Positions 61,191 through 64,000 of a stretch of 64,000 nt of DNA are shown piece by piece. Numbering within the stretch: the first letter of the stretch is position 1; every line of letters begins with the position of its first letter. The notes under the pieces were generated by a model. That model was given only the letters and a program-made list of their open reading frames with translations, searched no databases and was not told the origin of the DNA. The position numbers were made by a program, and so were the translations under genes. The DNA comes from Chlamydiota bacterium (GTDB lineage: Bacteria; Chlamydiota; Chlamydiia; Chlamydiales; RGXB01), in NCBI GenBank assembly GCA_016866475.1, contig VGMF01000001.1, positions 124,001-188,000 on the forward strand, read 5' to 3'.

Positions 61191-61971
61191 TGTCCGCAAT
61201 CTCAGCAAAACATTCTATAACCGAGATAGTTTTGTCAGAGCTGTAGATGGAGTTTCGCTAGATGTTTTTCAGGACAGGACTTTAGGACTTGTCGGTGAAA
61301 GTGGCTCCGGAAAAACCTCACTTGCAAAACTCATACTTAGGTTGGAAAAACCGGATGCCGGGGAGATCCTTTTCCAGGGTGTGGATCTTTTAAAATTAAA
61401 CCGCAAAGAGATGATGGATGTCCGTATGGAACTCCAGGTTATTTTCCAGGATCCTTACGGCTCATTGAATCCCCGTATGACCGCTCAAGAGGTGATTATG
61501 GAACCTCTAGAGATCTTCATGAAAAACTTGAGTTTTCACGAAAAAAGGCAGCGTGTTTTAAACTTAATCGAGCTCGTCGGATTGGATCCGAATTTCTCTC
61601 AAAGATTGCCCCACGAGTTTAGTGGAGGTCAAAGACAGCGAATTTCTATAGCCAGGGCGCTGGCCTTGCACCCGAGACTCATCATTTGCGATGAGCCGAT
61701 CGCAGCGCTTGACGTATCGATCCAGTCGCAGATCATCAACTTGCTCAAAAGGCTTAAATCCGAGTTAGGATTGAATTACCTTTTCATATCGCATGATCTT
61801 GCTATGGTTAAATATCTCTGCGATGATCTCGCGGTGATGCATTTCGGAAAAATTGTAGAGCATGGAGACAGTGAAATCATCTATTCCAACCCACGCCACA
61901 TCTACACTAAAACTCTTTTAAGCAGTATTCCGAAGCTCATGGGCCAGCCCGCATTGCCCCCCGTCCTATAA
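61168..61971 (+). CDS. oppF: Oligopeptide ABC transporter ATP-binding protein
   Basis: VGESGSGKTSLAKLILRL; FSGGQRQRISIARALALHPRLIICDEPIAALDVSIQ; start at ATG 61168 with SD, overlapping oppD. Confidence 0.93.
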   Translation: MSSSPLLSVRNLSKTFYNRDSFVRAVDGVSLDVFQDRTLGLVGESGSGKTSLAKLILRLEKPDAGEILFQGVDLLKLNRKEMMDVRMELQVIFQDPYGSLNPRMTAQEVIMEPLEIFMKNLSFHEKRQRVLNLIELVGLDPNFSQRLPHEFSGGQRQRISIARALALHPRLIICDEPIAALDVSIQSQIINLLKRLKSELGLNYLFISHDLAMVKYLCDDLAVMHFGKIVEHGDSEIIYSNPRHIYTKTLLSSIPKLMGQPALPPVL

Positions 61972-62111
61972 AGGCGTATGGAGACTTTTTTTAGATCGCT
62001 TAAATCCGTTTGATCAAACCAAATGAGTCAAAAAAAAACAGAGTTCTAAGCCCCTCAAAAATAGCGGTTGGCCTTTTTCAAGGGGTTCTATACTACAATC
62101 GGTCGATGGAT

Positions 62112-63089
62112 TTATTTTACCGATAAAAAGGGGGTTAAATCTCCTTTATTGATACAGAGATTTATAATCGGGTACCTCTCATCGCCAAATTTCACGATAG
62201 GGACTTTTCTCCCTTGACTATCGTTTACCCATCGGCAGTCTAGATACTTAATCTGATGGGTATTGTTGTCCTCTTTACTATCTTTGTCTTCACTGGGATT
62301 ATAAGGGATGTTTCTAAAAATATCTCCAAAAAACCCACTATCGGAAAGATATTTTTTGGATCCATTTTTTTGGTTCATAGGTTCCGTGGCATTTACCTTC
62401 GAAAGGCCAAGCTTCGCATACATGGAGTTAAATAGGACTTTATTCCATCTAGCCAAATCGTGAATGTTTTTTTGCTCAAGATTACTCAACCTCCCGAGAA
62501 GCCCCCCAAAAGACCTATACTCTACTGAAAACATCAGTTTAAAAATCTTCTCTAATGCCTCGATATCCCTGATGTACAACAAATCTAGGGAGATATTTTC
62601 CTGATCTACATTAGTAAACCCAAACTCTTTTTCAAAAGAAATACTCTCTAGCAATTCCTCAAAAGAGCAGTACATCAGGTTGCCCGGGGTCATAAAAAAA
62701 ACGTTTTTGATAGGGTGCTCTTGAAGAAACGCGGCCAAATAGAAAAATTCTTCGGCTTGCTCGTTCCAAAACCTTTTTTCATTTGGAAAACGGATGCAAT
62801 TTAGCGGCATATGGTGACCTTTTCTGAAAATCTTATGCTCCTCCGATATTCTTAAGCTCTCCTGTCCGATGAAAAAAACATCATTTTGAACAAAGAAGTC
62901 CCTATACAAAATAAAATTTTTTTTATGTGTCACAAAATAAATCGGTGTGGCGTAACTAAATGTCCTTATCTGCTTGATTGAATCTAAAATCTGCGGCGAG
63001 ACTACCGACCTTGTCTCTACGAAAACCACTGCATGCTCTTTAGCACACAAACCAGATATCACAACAAAACATAAAATAAAAAAACGCAT
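62112..63089 (-). CDS. Hypothetical secreted protein
   Basis: Signal peptide MRFFILCFVVISGLCAKEH; 325 aa; no family recognised. Confidence 0.5.
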   Translation of the reverse strand: MRFFILCFVVISGLCAKEHAVVFVETRSVVSPQILDSIKQIRTFSYATPIYFVTHKKNFILYRDFFVQNDVFFIGQESLRISEEHKIFRKGHHMPLNCIRFPNEKRFWNEQAEEFFYLAAFLQEHPIKNVFFMTPGNLMYCSFEELLESISFEKEFGFTNVDQENISLDLLYIRDIEALEKIFKLMFSVEYRSFGGLLGRLSNLEQKNIHDLARWNKVLFNSMYAKLGLSKVNATEPMNQKNGSKKYLSDSGFFGDIFRNIPYNPSEDKDSKEDNNTHQIKYLDCRWVNDSQGRKVPIVKFGDERYPIINLCINKGDLTPFLSVK

Positions 63090-63205
63090 TCCAAAACCTT
63101 TTAAGAGTCTGTAAATAAAAATTAATTTTAAATAAACCCAATTAATTTCTCAAATTGTTCGTAGAATAAATAAATATTTCTAAAAAAGGGAAGGTTTATA
63201 CCGAT

Positions 63206-64000
63206 TTATTTACCACTCTGAGGATCCGGAGTTAAAAGAAACGTTGATTCCGCCTCAATTACCCACACGCGGCAACTGGTTTGTTTCATGACAACGGCGG
63301 GATTTATGACTTTGGCGAGGCTTTCCGAATAATCTAGATTTTTTGGAACAGCCAAGATGAGAAGGTCGTAGCTACCCTCTTCTATTTTGTTGACTATAGC
63401 GTCTTCGTAGACGCGGGAGCGGACTAGGTAAAGATTGGGCTTCAACCCTTTTTCGACAGCGATAGCCTGCGCAAAATCTAGAGATGCGTTAGCCCTAGCC
63501 TCTTTAAAAGCAAGTTTCGACTGTAAGCTGAAGCTAAATGGAACTTCTATCACATATAAAAAATCGATAGAGGCGCCGGTAGCTTTGGCAGCGATCACCC
63601 CTACTTGGGCCGCCTCAGCATTAGGATCAAGTGTGCACAAGACCAAGATTTTTTTTATTTCAAGCTCTTTATAACCATCTAGAGGCACTTTCTCCAGCTT
63701 GACCGTACCGGTTAAATCAAGAGCATATTTGCGCCTTAAAAGGGTGTACATCAAAACTCCTATCGAGATCCAGAGAAGCCCCAAATAACGACCGTAAGGT
63801 TTGGTAATGATGATTCCGATCAACACAGTCACAGTCGTAAGAGCCCCCAAAATTGCTGTGATTGGATATTTTTTCCCTTTTATCGACAAATTGAAAGGGA
63901 TGAAAAACGGTCTCTCAAGGTTAGGTTCTTTAAAACGCATTCTCAAAAGGGACATGTGGGCGGAAAAAAAAGCGATCATGGCTCCAAAGTTGTACAGGTC
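63206..64000 (-). CDS. APC-type permease with C-terminal universal stress protein domain (truncated by window edge)
   Basis: Permease C-terminal helices (RMRFKEPNLERPFFIPFNLSIKGKKYPITAILGALTTVTVLIGIIIT), then UspA-like KKILVLCTLDPNAEAAQVGVIAAKATGASIDFLYVIEVP...YDLLILAVPKN. Confidence 0.75.
   Translation of the reverse strand, partial: DLYNFGAMIAFFSAHMSLLRMRFKEPNLERPFFIPFNLSIKGKKYPITAILGALTTVTVLIGIIITKPYGRYLGLLWISIGVLMYTLLRRKYALDLTGTVKLEKVPLDGYKELEIKKILVLCTLDPNAEAAQVGVIAAKATGASIDFLYVIEVPFSFSLQSKLAFKEARANASLDFAQAIAVEKGLKPNLYLVRSRVYEDAIVNKIEEGSYDLLILAVPKNLDYSESLAKVINPAVVMKQTSCRVWVIEAESTFLLTPDPQSGK

Overview
The window is gene-dense chromosomal sequence from a Chlamydiae-type bacterium, most likely a Parachlamydiales-like 'environmental' chlamydia. 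This is inferred from gene content: a lysine/arginine-rich histone H1-like protein, PPi-type PFK, DhnA-type aldolase, zwf next to pgl, and many Chlamydiae-style orphan proteins. Recognisable housekeeping genes include ispG, PPi-PFK, pyrG, ruvX/yqgF, zwf, an opcA-pgl fusion, a cyclophilin, a DUF502 protein, an NDP-forming acyl-CoA synthetase, glmS, a class I FBP aldolase, a sugar MFS transporter, a Nudix hydrolase, an RlmI-like methyltransferase, prmA and oppBCDF. There are three full APC-family permeases and one partial permease with a C-terminal universal-stress-protein domain. No rRNA, tRNA, CRISPR array or IS element was recognised. The most interesting region is about 38.1-56.1 kb. It holds three very large paralogous minus-strand proteins (2093, 1895 and 1099 aa). 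Each has an N-terminal nucleotidyltransferase-like motif (GG[A/S]...DhD, then a later [D]hK[F/L]...R-[P/T]-x-LF block) followed by a long, apparently helical C-terminal region. They are interleaved with two plus-strand paralogs: one carries a kinase-like catalytic loop (D-x4-N-x12-D), the other has lost those residues. I know of no name for this arrangement and propose it as a candidate undescribed cassette. Secondary findings are an exported RHS/YD protein with a serine-hydrolase-like C-terminus, an OpcA-Pgl fusion, a DUF2071-DCC fusion, and two tandem duplications of gene 3' ends. All calls are by eye; no searches were run.
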